A stretch of 64,000 bases of DNA from Coniferiporia sulphurascens (taxonomy: Eukaryota > Basidiomycota > Agaricomycetes > Hymenochaetales > Hymenochaetaceae). Each line of letters begins with the position of its first letter. Positions within the stretch are counted from its first letter, which is position 1. Location: assembly GCA_002794785.1 (NCBI GenBank), contig NBBA01000006.1, positions 1,054,001 through 1,118,000 on the forward strand, written 5' to 3'. Made by a program: the position numbers and the translations under genes. Below the pieces are notes generated by a model. It was not told where the DNA came from, made no database searches, and saw only the letters and a list, made by a program, of their open reading frames with translations. Shown piece by piece: positions 22,901 through 35,700 of the stretch.

Positions 22901-23461
22901 TTCCAGTGCAGGGAAAACCTACGGGACAATGCTCTTTCGCCCACGTAGATACGGCGAGTCCAAAGAATCGGTATAGAACGTCGCCTTGTCGTTACTGTGG
23001 GCATCCGAAATGAGTCTTAAAAGTGGCGTTGGGACTTAAAGGACTAACATTCCATCCCTTTGCATGTTCTTGACGTAAATGCCGGGCCTGGGGGAGCAAT
23101 GAAATATAGTCAACACGGGAAAAAATTGTGTTATATGGAACAGACACGACCCACCGATATACCCACGGATCATCGCGGTTATTGTTCCCGCCTACAAACA
23201 GCTCAGATCAAGCACTGCAATCGAGAGAAAGGACCTACCCTCAATTAGCATGACCTGCAGGGTTGGGTCGGCGTATGCAAGTCGTCCCGCCATGACGCAG
23301 CCTGCGAGAACCGCTCAGCAACAAGAAGCACAGTAGCCATCCAATAGCCTCACCAGCGGGACCTCCACTAGGACCCAGCGTCAGCAGGTAGCGGATGTGT
23401 TATGTATGGATGACGGGACGTACCCGCAGACGATGACATCGACTTCTTTAATCTGTACCAT
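19913..23461 (-). CDS. AOX: Alcohol (methanol) oxidase, GMC oxidoreductase family
   Basis: FAD-dependent oxidase turning short alcohols such as methanol into aldehyde plus hydrogen peroxide. In wood-decay fungi such enzymes are linked to peroxide supply. Start [13 protein letters not shown], spliced to the FAD motif [20 protein letters not shown]. Then [30 protein letters not shown], the GMC signature [39 protein letters not shown] (21720-21912) and the C-terminal active-site block [20 protein letters not shown] (catalytic His). It ends [20 protein letters not shown] (catalytic Asn) and TAA at 19913-19915. The sequence matches the AOX subgroup better than aryl-alcohol or glucose oxidases. The gene is cut into many exons, four consecutive ones only 12-19 nt long. 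A TATA box lies about 60 bp upstream. Confidence 0.93.
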
Positions 23462-25808
23462 AGTTGTTCTTGCTAGGAGAGGACTCAAGGAACCTGCTCT
23501 GGCGACGAACAGTGCATCTCCTTTTATACCAAACTGAGTGAGTCCCCCCTTATCTTTCGATAGGAGCCAGAAATGCGCTCCATTCACACCTTGCAGGCAG
23601 AACCTCGTTCCGTGAGATCACATGCGGCGAAGAGAATGGGTTAGAAGAGGATTAGACGTTCATGTGAATGTTTCCTTTTTCCTAGGCGTTCTGTTGGCGG
23701 AGGAAGGGGCCTCAGGCGGTGATCGGAATCAATGTCGCAGAATATAATGAAGGGAATGAATTGAAATGGAAAGAACTGAGCGCCAATAAGGGCACCGTCA
23801 TCCGGTCAGGAGTTCGGTCTGCTGGATAGTACGTGCTAAGCAGGTCACGGATACGCTGATGCTACAAATATGTAAGGCCAATTGCCAGGATCCGAGCCTC
23901 AATACGGAGCCAGGAATGCAGCAAGATAGACTCCTAGATGGTCCCTTTTACTCTTTGTGTATTTCTATCCGAGATCCCCCAAATGGTCAAGACAGCAATA
24001 CGCGGTGGAGACACTAGAATCCAAGCACGGCTTGACAATGGCTTCTGCAAACTGAAACGGGGGGGAGCATTTGCCAAGATGTAATAAATTCCTCTGTTGT
24101 TGTAGTTCTCTGCCGGATGATGTCGTCGTGTTGTCATTGGTTAACACGCTTTTCTCGGTATGTATCGTTAGCTTGAACAGAGTTGCTTCTCGGGCGCGCT
24201 TACCCCATAAAAAAAATGCGGGGCTATAATGAATAGTGGAAGCGTACGCCATGCTTCGCGAAGCCTGCACCTCGTGACGGCAAGTGCTGATGCTCCCTCG
24301 AAGTGTTGTTCAGCAAATAGACAGAATAGGCCAGGTTTAGACAAGCAGACAGCCGCGACTGGTGTGTACACATGGCATACTTGCGCGAGAGCCCGCTAGC
24401 TACCGGGTCTGGTGAAAGAAAGAGTACAGAGGCAGGACAGGCCGGCGCAGGTCGGACAGACGGGGGTCTATTCACACTGAGCGATGATTTGGTGCGCAGT
24501 CGGCACAGACGTGGGAGCATCAACTAACGGAATTAGCTCCAAATAGACTTGCGGACCCACAGGATTCCCCGCATTCGGCATTAGGAGAGCGGATACACGC
24601 ACATGGGCCTCACGGGACTGGCCCAATCCATACATAGCTTGAACACGGGCTCACAACTGCCGTGAGAGTGGCCCACGCTTCAAGTGTTTAGCAGCAAAAC
24701 ACAAGAAGCGGGATGCTGGCGTCGGACTCTGGATTCGTACTCCGAGTCCTTTTATCCTCGTCGCATAGAAGTACCCGCCTCAGGGTTCTTGCAAACGTGT
24801 CGAGCAAATACCGGTGAAATAGGGCGACGGTGCATGGTCGTAGACAGAGCTTGGGAGCTGGAAAACTTGATGAGGGCGGGGCGTCTTGGCGGAAGCACGC
24901 GGCCGAATCCACAGTGAGACCTGTGATCACGGGCCTCTGGAGGAGATTAGTCCGAAAAATGGTAGATGTGCGACAGGGGTCATTCCCTTTCGCTCTGTCG
25001 CCGAAACCGAATTAAGACGACGGCGGCGGCCGCGTTGGCCGCGCATCGTCTTGTCCACTAGTCATTGGACCTTCGATCCGGATGCAGTCATCCTTTTTAG
25101 TTGACTCGGAGTCGGATGTGCTGCCGATAGGTTCTTGATTGTATAGCGGCCATTAATATTTCAAATTTCAAGATTGAATAAGCTCACAGATATGAATTGT
25201 CCCCAGAGAGCAAATACTAGTTTAGTCTGAGTCGCGCCAATCCGAGTCAGACTGATTTTGATAAGCATTTTCGTTACGTAAGCACTAGTTCTGAATCCAC
25301 CCCAAAGCAGAAGGCATCGAGGTCTTGCCTTTCTTCAATGTTTCTAACCACCAATGTCAATTAAATGAGAGTCACTGTATACTAATTATCCTCCTGAACA
25401 AGCACGGTCTTTTTTCAAATTTCCCAAGTCAACCATTTTCTGGCCGTCTGGCGATGACCCAGTACTGGTAAGTTACGATACCTTAGCCTGCTGATTGTGG
25501 GAAAGCTAAAACAGAGCATCCATATATCAGCTGATATTGGAAGCCTTGGACGTGTTGTCCACAACCGTCTCCAGTCAGCATTCTTCAATATTTATTACAT
25601 AGTTGTGCCTGGCATATCCGGACCGAAGCGACCAGAAACGTATTCTTGTGGGTCCAGTTTGTTGTTATGCGATCAGCTCATTCCCGTTCGGCTCAGGTCC
25701 TGGTGAGATCACACTCTGCCAGGATCCCTTGATTCCGGTGGGACCTAGTGGCGTGCACGGTGTGCCATTACATGTTCCCACTACTGCGATTACAAAAATA
25801 GTACATAT
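23462..25808. other. Gene-free spacer upstream of alcohol oxidase
   Basis: About 2.3 kb with only short overlapping frames in all phases and no recognisable domain. It probably contains the regulatory region of the divergent alcohol oxidase and sugar transporter genes. Confidence 0.55.
23521..23528 (-). promoter_or_regulatory. TATA box of the alcohol oxidase gene
   Basis: TATAAAAG on the minus strand, 60 bp upstream of the ATG at 23461. Its position and perfect form fit a strongly regulated gene. The call is based on sequence only. Confidence 0.55.
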
Positions 25809-25810
25809 TA

Positions 25811-26003
25811 TCGTATGCCCCCTATTACAAAGTCACATTTTCAGACAAAACTTGGGTGTGATCGAAAAAGTCCCTCTGTACCGTTGTACAGTATATAAAT
25901 ATTTCTCGCCACTTTTTTCCCTTTTCTCAGCGAAATTTAGAGATGCCTCCTGTTTGAGACTAATTTTTGATTTTGAGGTGACTTTGTAAAAGGGGTTATA
26001 CGA
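25811..26003. mobile_element. 193-bp MITE flanked by TA
   Basis: Terminal inverted repeats of 26 bp matching at 23 positions: left TCGTATGCCCCCTATTACAA followed by AGTCAC; right, read as complement, TCGTATAACCCCTTTTACAA followed by AGTCAC. TA dinucleotides flank both sides (25809-25810 and 26004-26005). There is no coding capacity. The size and TA target suggest a small Tc1/mariner-derived MITE, different in TIR sequence from the 722-bp element at 15617. Confidence 0.75.
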
Positions 26004-26005
26004 TA

Positions 26006-26825
26006 AGGCAGTGGCTCAAGTATTCGGGTTTATTTTTTGGGGGCCGACCGACTTCCCCGCGCGAGCTTGCTATTGGCCCTATTTCCTTCCTTCGTTACGT
26101 GGTGATTTTCTGGGGGGGGGGAGGAGAGGGCTGATTCTATACGCGTAGTACGTGGTTCTTTTTCGATTGTCTGGCTTCTCTCTCCCTGTGGCTAGCCGGT
26201 GACGATTCGACCGCCGCTGACAGGTGCACCCTCGATTGAGCCGGTCCGCACGATAAGGTACAAAACAGCGCAATATTAAGGTGCTTCATAATAACTACAT
26301 AATTGTGGCAGTCCTTTCCCTTGCGATGGGACGGGGAGGGGACGGTCCGAAAAAAAGAGGTCGCAAACCTTCTCCTCAGCGTCATCGATGTTCGTCCGGT
26401 ATGTTTTCCAAACCTTTTTTTCGGACCGGAAAACAGACCGGCTACGCGGGAAACTAGATCAGAATTTCCTTTTATACTCGTGTGGGGTCGGTCAAAACAT
26501 ATGCTTCCTCTCTCGGGTATACGCCATCACACTAGCGGTGCTGTTATCCTCTCGCTCAGCGAGCTTTTCGCCAATTTTTTCTCAGAAAAAAACATATACG
26601 GTAGTATGTTTTACCGGCAGCTCGCTCGTCGCTCGTATAAAAGACGTATGCGCCGTCGCCGTCGTCGTCGCAGCCCTCCTCTTCCTGCTGCCAGTTCCTC
26701 CGTTCCTCCGCGAACTACCGGCCCTATCGCAGCTTCTTTTTGCAGAAGATCAAAACCAAGTCCGGTGACGAGCATAGAGCCCATCGCAGGTACTGGACGC
26801 TCTTCTTTCCTCCCATCCCCCATCT
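26006..26825. other. Promoter-side spacer of the sugar transporter
   Basis: No gene is recognised. It contains a G10 run near 26113 and a perfect 15-bp inverted repeat (26343-26357 and 26414-26428). Open frames here are CT- or arginine-rich artefacts. Confidence 0.5.
26343..26428. repeat. Inverted repeat CGGTCCGAAAAAAAG with 56-nt loop
   Basis: Left arm CGGTCCGAAAAAAAG (26343-26357) and right arm CTTTTTTTCGGACCG (26414-26428) are perfect complements. It lies about 400 bp upstream of the sugar transporter ATG. The CGG/CCG ends could be a zinc-cluster factor site or a transposon relic, but no target duplication was seen. Confidence 0.6.
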
Positions 26826-29129
26826 ATGTCCACCATGGGCCGCTCTGCAGACGGCTGTACAGACGACGACGCCGGGTTTGATGAAAAGCGCTCTCTCAAG
26901 CATCTTGAGAACCTCACTGGCATTCCCGAAGACCGACTCGACCGCGAAGTCTCCGACAACCTTCCAAGGCTCTCCGGAAAGGTCCTCACTTACGCACTCG
27001 CCTTTGTCGCCGGTACCGGTTTCACGCTCTTTGGGTAATCCCGTCTTTGCAATATCTTGCCCGTGGCATGCTCAATATTAATATCACTAGCTATGATCAG
27101 GGCGTAATGTCTTCGCTCCTCACGCTGGGCAGGGTATGTGCATGTTCCCCGGTATCTTTTACGTATGCCGACATCATCTCGTAGTTCGAGGACGAGTTTC
27201 CAGAAGTCGTCGAAAGCGCCTCACATCCGAACCATGCTACCCTCCAGAGCTTCGTCGTGGCTATTTATGTACGCCCTATCCGCGTCGCTTCTTCGGCATT
27301 TATCATTTGATGTTAACACACCTTTAGGAAATAGGATGTTTAATAGGTGCACTTTCAAACTTGTGGATTGGTGATAAGCTCGGACGACGCAAGACAATCG
27401 TCACCGGCGGCTGCATTATGATCGTTGGCGCGGCTTTGCAGACAGCATCAATCTCTTATGCTATGCTCGTCGTTGCGCGCATTATTACCGGTATCGGCAA
27501 TGGTCTCAACGTCTGTCGCATTTTATCTCTTTTGTGATTTGTTACTTCCGTATACTGAGTGTTTTTTCTGTAGACCTCGACAGTCCCGTCGTATCATGCG
27601 GAGTGTTCGCCGGCCGACAAGCGGGGCGCTTTTATAATGATTGAGGGTTCGCTTATCTCCTTTGGGATTATGCTTTCGTGCGTTCGTCACTTCTCTCTAA
27701 ATTCACATATTTACTTACTCACCCCTATAGATACGTGAGTGCATACCATACTGCCAGATTTACTTACTGAGATATCTCTCATCGGCAGTGGATAGATATT
27801 GCATTGTGAGCTTTAATTCCGTCGTCCGCATCCACGGAAACCTGAACGGCGCTTGTAGCTTTTGGATCAAAGGGTCCAGCGCGGAATGGCGTGTGCCGAT
27901 TTCTTTTCAGATTATCTTGGCCCTCATGATGATAATTGGTGTTGGTTTCCTTCCCGAATCGCCCCGCTGGCTCGTAAAACAAGGGAGACATTCGGAAGCA
28001 CTCGCGGTAATCTCCGCGCTCGACTCGAAACCAATCACGCATGCGGACGTGCAGCGCACGTATATCGGTATTCATGAAGCAATAGAGGCGGAGTCGTTCA
28101 CAGGGAGCGACAAGAGCGTACAGCTTAAAGAGCTTTTTACGCATGGGCGCGGCCAGAATTTCCGACGCGCTGCACTTGGAATCGCTTCTCAGGCATTTCA
28201 GCAACTTACAGGGTGCAATCTTATTATATACTACGCGACGCTGCTGTTCCAGCGGTTGAACCTAAACGACGTTACCTCACGCATCGTTGCGGCTTGCAAT
28301 GGCACGGAGTTCTTCCTTGCGAGCACGATTGCAATCTTTGTCGTTGAGCGAGTGGGACGCCGCAAGTTGATGATATTCGGTGCGGCGGGAATGTCGGGGT
28401 CCATGATCCTCCTTGCAGTTCTCGGCTCAATCGACACGCCGAAGGCTCAAATAGCATCTGCCGTTTTTCTGTTTGTTTTCAACTCGTTTTTCGGCATCGG
28501 TTGGCTCGGCATGTCGTGGCTCTATGTGTGTGCTCCCGCCCTGTGGATACATCTGGCATGAAGAACTAATGGGATTTGTTCAATTATTGTAGTCGGCCGA
28601 GATCGTTGGTCTGCGCGTGCGGGCCCCGGCAAATGCGCTCAGTACAGCGTCGAATTGGACATTCAACTTCATGGTCGTCATGATCACCGGTCCCGCATTT
28701 GCAAACATCAACTGGGGAACGTACATCAGTGCGTACTCGTGCTCAGCCTCCACAGGATAAGCCTGACTTTTATATCTGCAAGTCTTCGCTGCATTGAATG
28801 CAGCCATCATCCCAATTGTGTACTTTTTCTTCCCAGAGACATCTGGGCGCTCTCTGGAAGGTATTTTGTTTTTTCCCTTTTCTAAGCCTTCGCCCTGATT
28901 TGTATTTGCTTCAGATATGGACGTCATCTTTGCGCTGGCGTACAACGAGGGTGTTTCTCCAGTAGGAGTATCGCTGCGCAAGGATGTGCCACCTGCGGGA
29001 ACGCCTGAGGCGGATGAGATCCTGGGGTTGACGGGTGCTAGCGATCAAACTACGACAAGGCGACGAAAAGTTTCAGCCGAGAATGTGACCAAAGGCGACG
29101 TGGTGGGGGAGAATAAGCGCGATATGTAG
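26826..29129 (+). CDS. Major facilitator superfamily sugar transporter
   Basis: A plasma-membrane sugar porter with twelve predicted membrane segments spread over the exons. After a charged N-terminus (MSTMGRSADGCTDDDAGFDE) comes TM1, FVAGTGFTLFGYDQGVMSSL. Then the loop motif GDKLGRRKT, AECSPADKRGAF, the domain-linker PESPRWLVKQG, the central QQLTGCNLIIYYATLLFQ of sugar porters, VERVGRRKLM, and the C-terminal PETSGRSLEDMDVIFA. All diagnostic motifs are intact. A long hydrophilic tail ends at KRDM with TAG 29127-29129. About ten exons, one intron falling inside WIDIA/FWIKGSSAEWRVP near 27805. Divergent from the alcohol oxidase gene across a 3.4-kb spacer. The sugar specificity cannot be read from sequence. 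Confidence 0.93.
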
Positions 29130-29394
29130 TTTGGAGGTGGGTCCCCGGAAGGCAGCGAGTCCACGCCGATTTCAGCCCGAGGCAATGCGGATCTTTATAA
29201 CAATAAATAGAGAACGACTTCTTGTACAGTTATATGACCACATAGTACTAGACATTTAAAAGATGTGCATTTACGCATAATTATTCTGCATTTCGCACCT
29301 CGCGGTTTACGTACGCAAAGAGGATCGGCGCATACTGTGCGACCACGTCACGACGACTTCCTGGGTCTTGCCTCTGCACCCTCAACCCGCAACC

Positions 29395-31238
29395 ATGGAG
29401 TTCTTGCATTCTCAGTTGGCCGCACTGCAGCAGCAACTGAGCTGGGTCTCTACAGAGCCCATTGACTGGAAATTCTACGTCCAATCCTTTTCCTGGGGCG
29501 TTTGCATCTTCGAGTCCTACCTTCTGTACGCGTTTTTCATATAAGTGAGCAGTTCAGGATTCTTGCTGACCATGTCCATGCAGCTGGCGCCAATATCCAT
29601 TGTACTCCAAGGATGCGCCGCCTGTTGAACTTGCTCCGCACATTGAGGCTGTCGCTTTTTCTAACTCGCAGCGCTACGGCCGCGACAAGGCCCGCTTCTC
29701 CTTCGTCTCCGGACTCATCCGCCAGTTGCTTGACTCCGCCCTTATCCAAATTGGCATGTACGCTACCGCGTGGACGCTGGCTGGAAGGGCGACCGCGCAC
29801 TTCGGATATGGCCCTCAGTATGAGGTACGTATTTGAGAGGAGTTGTTATAACTGTCTAACGCGCTGCCGTGACACATGCAGATACTGCAATCGAACGTCT
29901 TCGTCGGGATCCTCTACTTCATTTCGACAGTCCCTTCGATCCCTCTTTCCGTATACCAGACTTTTGTCCTCGAAGAAAAGCACGGATTCAATAAGACAAC
30001 ACCTGCGCTCTTCGTAAGCGATCTGCTCAAAGGTTGGGCATTGATGCTCGCCATTGGCGCACCTTTCCTTTCCGCCTTCCTTTGGGTCTTCAAATGGGCT
30101 GGGGACCGCTTCCTTCCGTGGCTCATGGCTTTCCTGTGAGTCGCGTTTGTCCCTTACAGTGAGTTGCTCGGACTGACCTTTTTTAAGGCTTGTCTTCCAG
30201 ATCTCTATGGTCGTTATCTACCCAACCCTCATTCAGCCGCTCTTTAACACCCTCTCGCCCCTTAGGGAGGGTGATCTGCGTGGGTGTATCGAGGCACTTG
30301 CAGGCCGCCTCCACTTTCCACTGAAGCATCTATATGAGATTGATGGCTCGAAGCGCAGCTCGCACAGTAACGCATACTTCTTTGGGCTTCCATGGGTACG
30401 TATGATCCAGCCATTTGTAATGCGAAAACTCAGTTTTAAGAATGGGCACATAGAGTAAGCACATTGTTATTTTCGACACCCTCATCAAGGAGAGTGCGTC
30501 GGAAGAGGTCGAAGCTGTCCTTGGTACGTTTCCCAAATCCACTTTTGGTGACTGGTCTGTGCCTGAACTGCTTGACACCCAGCGCACGAGCTTGGACACT
30601 GGTACTTCAGCCATCCAACGAAGTTGCTCTGCGTTTCGCAGGTGCACTTGTTCTCCATCCTCGCGCTCTTCCCCGCCTTCTTGCACGCACCGCCCGTCCT
30701 TCGCTCGTTCGACTTTTTACCGACCGTTGCTGCCAAGCCGCCCACTATTGTTGCTTTCCTGCTTTTTCAGGTCCGTTGCTCAGATCTTTTATATGCTATT
30801 GTTAAACTTGTTGCTCAATATTTTTTGTGCATACGTGAACTTTTAGATGATTCTGACTCCCATGGAGGCTATCGTGGGCGCGGCAATGAATGCCCTCTCA
30901 CGTCGTTTTGAGTGGCAAGCGGATCGTTTTGCGTGCGAGCTGGGCGTACGTCTGGATGCTCCTGAAATGACGGATATGGGTGCACGTCTCGGCCGTGCGC
31001 TTACAACGCTTCACGTCAAGAACTTATCTACCGTTTGGGTAGACTGGTTGTGAGTATTTGCTTTGAGCGACTCTAACATATATTATGTTCTCCCTTTAGA
31101 TACTTACCGACTTTGTTTCCTAGATATTCCGCATATCATCACTCACACCCGACACTTACAGAGCGTCTTCGGGCTATCAATGCGTATCAGGCGAAAAAAG
31201 CTAACGAAGTGAATGCGGCCGCCAAGAAGGAGCTCTAG
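29395..31238 (+). CDS. STE24: CAAX prenyl protease 1 (Ste24), zinc metalloprotease M48
   Basis: An endoplasmic reticulum membrane protease that removes the -AAX tripeptide from farnesylated proteins such as mating pheromone precursors and Ras-type proteins. The Met start is at 29395. Several hydrophobic segments precede the family motif FVLEEKHGFNKTT (near 29965). The zinc site AHELGHW is assembled across the intron at 30520-30580 (VL joined to AHELGHWYFSHPTK). The third ligand region is ALSRRFEWQADRFACELG (near 30895), where EWQAD supplies the Glu. It ends at AAAKKEL, without a clear dilysine ER signal; TAG 31236-31238. Seven or eight exons. The length and motif order are those of the family. 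Confidence 0.95.
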
Positions 31239-31384
31239 TACTAAACTAAAACCTGTTCCGTGCAACTTACGTCTGGTATGCAAGTACATGTAGACAGAAG
31301 CACAACACCTAATTTATTCGAGTTCATAATATTATAGCTGCATATCGGGCTTTATACGAGTATTTTTGAGATCTGCGGTATATT

Positions 31385-32723
31385 TCACTCGACGGTCATC
31401 CCGTTGTTCTCCTTACGTCGCCTGGCCGCCCACTCCTGTGCCCTTGCGCGGCGCGCCTGTATCTTTGCGGCTTCGTCTTCGACATTCGTCGAGGACGGAG
31501 GTGAGCCCGCCACGGGTACATGCGTGTTAGTACCTTCTTCCTTATGGGCTTCCTGCTCGTCCTTGCATTCGGTTTCATCTTCGCTGTCACTATCTCCATA
31601 CCCACCCAACCCGGTCAAGGCCCCAGCCTCGGGTCCTGTAGACTTGTCTTTCTTCTCGATCTCGTTCTTTTGGTTTGCAAGTTCTCGCGCCTCTGCTCGC
31701 ACTGCTTCCCATGCACGTCGCCAACGCCCACGTAGGAACGCGAGTCGGGAATCCCCGCCGTGATTTGCAAGGATGCGTGCTGTAAGTTGTGTGCTATCAC
31801 GCGCTGCGGTGAGATGCGCCGCGGTTCGCACCATTAGTGCATACGTTCCTGCGGGAGGCTCCTCGTCGCTCCCGCCCCAAACGTCTTCGCCGTCGACGTC
31901 GGCAAAACTGGTCTGATTGTCTCCCGAGGCACCCAAAGCGCGCAGGCGTGTTGTATGCGCGTCGTCGAGCAAACGCCGGCGCTTCGCGTGCCGCAGTGCC
32001 GCAATCTCGGCAGGTGCAAAGAAGAACGTGTCCTCCGTGTCGGAGGGGAGGTCGGACCAGCCCGACGGGGAGGACGGTATTGTTTCGGGCGCGTCAAGGG
32101 TCGTGAAATTAGGAGGCGCGCCGAGGAGAAGGCGCGCATCGTACCTGTGAAATTTTAAAAAATACATCAATCGGTGCGCTGAGCAGGGGAGAAAGTAGGA
32201 GTTCAACAGCATCGTCGTCGTCGTCGTCGGTGGGAGACTGTAATCGCCAATGTAGCCGGCGAGCAGCAGTACAAAGTAACAGAGAGAAGTCGAGCATGCA
32301 AATATTATTATTTCGGAAAGCAACGGTCGAATGAGTATCAGGACGTTGTAGACTACGGACACACCTGTCGACCCATATCTCCCCTCGTTCCCCACCATGT
32401 AAATCCTGCCTGATTAGCCCTGCACCCCGCCCTCCTCTCGCAGGCGCACCAGAGCTGCTGCTGGGCGTTTCTAGCATCAACGCTGTTGCCTCCTGGCTAC
32501 AGACTACGTCCGCCTCGTGCGCCTCGATGCAGAGTAGCTGCCGCGCCTGTGCGCGCTGCGGAGCTGGCGCGGACCAGTCCCATACGTCGCCTTCTGTGTC
32601 GGATGGAGGCTCACGGTCACGACGAGAAGTTTCTGTAGGGGCAAGCCATTGCAACTCGACTTCAGGTTGTACCGGTCCACGAGCAGCTTTGCGCTTTCGC
32701 TTTTGGCCGTATCTGGAAGACAT
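31385..32723 (-). CDS. SWAP-type (DRY_EERY domain) putative splicing regulator
   Basis: Two exons joined across 32145-32364. Exon 1 starts MSSRYGQKRKRKAARG and carries an acidic linker followed by LLCIEAHEADVVCSQEATAL. The splice joins WVDR to YDARLLLGAPP, giving DRYDARLLL, the core of the DRY_EERY domain found at the N-terminus of Suppressor-of-White-Apricot type splicing regulators. Exon 2 is rich in acidic, Arg and Ala residues, contains GLGGYGDSDSED and ends in a charged helix (QARRARAQEWAARRRKENNG). No SURP module is evident. The assignment rests on this one motif, so the role is tentative. It is convergent with STE24, whose 3' end is only about 150 bp away. Confidence 0.65.
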
Positions 32724-35700
32724 CGTAGTACTGTGGACTGACGCCCCGGTCACTTCAACTTCGCCTCCCACCACCAGCTCTAGAATAATACGCTGCTCTT
32801 TTAAGCTGTGTGCCCTATCTTTCCCGGTCATATTTGTTTTAAGAGCCAACGACGACTCTGGAACCCACATTTGACGGGTGTATGTGTCTGCCCTTGGTGT
32901 CATCTTTCCACGCAGGCTCGGGTTGCGAGTTAATGTCAGTTTCTCTCTGCAAATCATCCACTGAATACACAGACTCGTGAATGTACGTCTGGCATCGTCC
33001 GTTGCATTTCCCCTTCACTAACAACAATTGTACTCACAGGACGTACTTAAGATGCCCGGATGCCACACGGTACCTGCGTAAGAAATTATCAGTGACGCGG
33101 TACCGCAGAAAGCCTATCTCCGTCAAATTTGACTCGATAACCTGTCGACACCCAGAGGCCGCATCTTGCTCACTTTCTTTGATTGCTTCCAGTACTAGAA
33201 ATCGGCCTTTTTCAACCAATACTATATTGTTATTTATTTCGCGGACCGTGCAGAAGCGCACCCGTCATAGACGGTGACCGGTACGCCAGCCATTAATTAT
33301 TCCATGCTTTGACTTTCGCTCAATAAAATCAGACACGTTCTTCATGCCTGGACGCAGTCAAGACTATGCTTTCTGCTCTTCTCTTGCTGGAGAACACACA
33401 AGGAAAACACGGTTCGACTTCGGCTCACATTCTCTCAACAATTTATTCCTTCAGTCACCGCATGAAAATATGCACGATAATGTGTCTAGCAAACAACGCG
33501 TCCCTTAGGCGGGTCGCCTTGGATGAAACCTTATGCGCTTCGCATCACTTCGAGTTCCAGTTCTTGAAAACTTATGGAGAATGTTATTGCGCACTTCTCC
33601 CTTGACACAATCGCCACCTGGGCTCCTTTCTGTCGAAAGATCCGCAGCGCTTACAGATGCCGCCCGATCCGTAAAACTAATTTAAAAGATTATTGCCGGC
33701 TCTGGTATCGCTGGTTTCTTTGCACTTTCCTTGACAATTACCCCGGCTCATTGGGGCGCTTAGCTAGTCTGGAAATACTGTTTTTACGGTCGAGGAGCGT
33801 CCACGATTCCAGTCCGGCCCTTCCCGACCGATGCCGTTACGTTGTACAAAAGTCCAGGGAATGTGCAGGTTTTCTTACGGATCAATGGTTACGTCAATGC
33901 GAACTGCGACGTGCCGGAACGGTACTTGGCAATGGGCTTCATAGTTGATTATATACCGGTAGGCTCATCTTTCTACTAGTGAACGCACACGGCGACTTAT
34001 GCATTATTACACACTATCAGCTCAAGTACCACAGGTCATGGCCTCTCTGATTGGGTTGCATGTAATCGGTTCGCGGCCTCGTCAAAATCGGTGCACCCGC
34101 GCCTTCAGTCCATCGTATTTGGCCAAAAACCAGGACCAAGGTCCGCTCCGTCTTCGAATTAATCACCTGCACCCGAGGACAAATTCTCTTTCCAGAGTCT
34201 CTTCTATTTTTCGTGACTAAAAGTAGCATTGTGGTTGCCATGTCCTCAGAACTCTTTTCACTCTAAAGGGAGGATCTGCGCTGGTATGATCACTGCTGCA
34301 TTTTCACAGCAATTCGTCCTTATGAAAATTTTAGGGATTCCACTCCAGCCCGGAGTTAGGAAGCTTCATCCACTATTTATATCGCATGATACAAGTTTCA
34401 AATGCAATTCCATTGGAAAAGCTAACGAACACTACCAGCGGCTAATATCAGTTCTGCGCTCAAACCGCGCCCTAGCGCCTTAGTCTATGATTGCCTAACT
34501 TCCATTATGTAAGTACGACGCCCAGAACTCTCGAACTAGCGGGCCTCTCAGCGGTCGAGCTACATCCGGATCGTACAAACTCTCAGCGCAGTGTGCAATC
34601 ATCTACAGGACAGGCAAAGCGTTTGTATGACCCGAGCCGGTTTTGTCACTACTAAGTACTACAACGGGTCCCGTTTTTGTCCGTGAGAGCGAAGCTTAAT
34701 CGAACAACCACATGGAGACACCCGCAAAGTGAGAACAGTCATTCCAGAGCTGTATAAATTGCATCGAACTTCTACGAATTCTACTCTTGGAAAAGGCCGT
34801 CGTCGGTGTAATCCTCCCGTATCACTTATTGGAGGTGATCGCAGTTAACTATCGACAAAAAAAGGACATAGGGCCAACTTTGTGAGTTTCCTTCACATCA
34901 CGAAATTTCGCAGTCCTCTCCTGACATATACAAGGATGACCATCATCAGAAATACCCGGCGCCGGCGTCTCTTAAATACCTCAAAGCAACGGCTCCACTT
35001 CCATAGAAAAGTACGTGCAATCACTTCCTCGGGCACTTGATTATATTACGAGAGATCAGGTAGATGAGAATCACGTTGCTCTTGCGTCTGGCCAATAAGG
35101 TCGTTAAATGCTCCTGGAATCGGCGTGTAAATGGCGTCGCGTAAGAGCGTGTGACCGTAGCGTGGGCTATGTAACGGACCCGGGCGACCTAGACCGCAGT
35201 CTCACAACCTAATTTGGCCAACAGTGTATATGATCGGCAGCTGATCCTTGGAAATTAAGTGGATAGGGAGGCTGGCTGGCACGTTGATATCCTTTTTCTC
35301 CTCCCGTCTCCTACCGTTCACTGCAATGCTTCGGATTTGTCGGGCCCCGTGGAATGTGCTGATATCCCGCGCTGTGTAAGTAGATTTTTTCACCATCTGC
35401 GTCCGGCCTGGGCCGTCGTATGCGTCGAGTTCGCCGCCTTTGATTCATTAATCAAACATCTTCGCCCCTTCGGGGGGATGAGGAGTCTCCCGTGTTCCAA
35501 CAAAAAAAATCGTCGACGCGTAGCGGACTAGTTTGCCATACTACCGTTCCGTCCCGAAGGCGGTACTGTAGTTCGAGTCCAAAAACTGTAACTCTACACA
35601 GATTGACAGGATCGACGGGCCTTCCATTGCACCCGTTTTGCTCTTCTGGGCTGTATCCCCTCGTTCTGCATCATCTCCTCGCTCTTCGCACAGAGTTTTT

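Noticed and set aside
31396..31605. Additional small genes in the STE24/SWAP-like 3' region
   Set aside because: Overlapping frames in GC-rich, charged coding sequence; only the minus-strand frame with DRYDARLLL makes sense.
35490..35600. Possible tRNA gene around GTTCGAGTCC
   Set aside because: A B-box-like sequence is present, but no matching acceptor stem, anticodon arm or A box could be folded.
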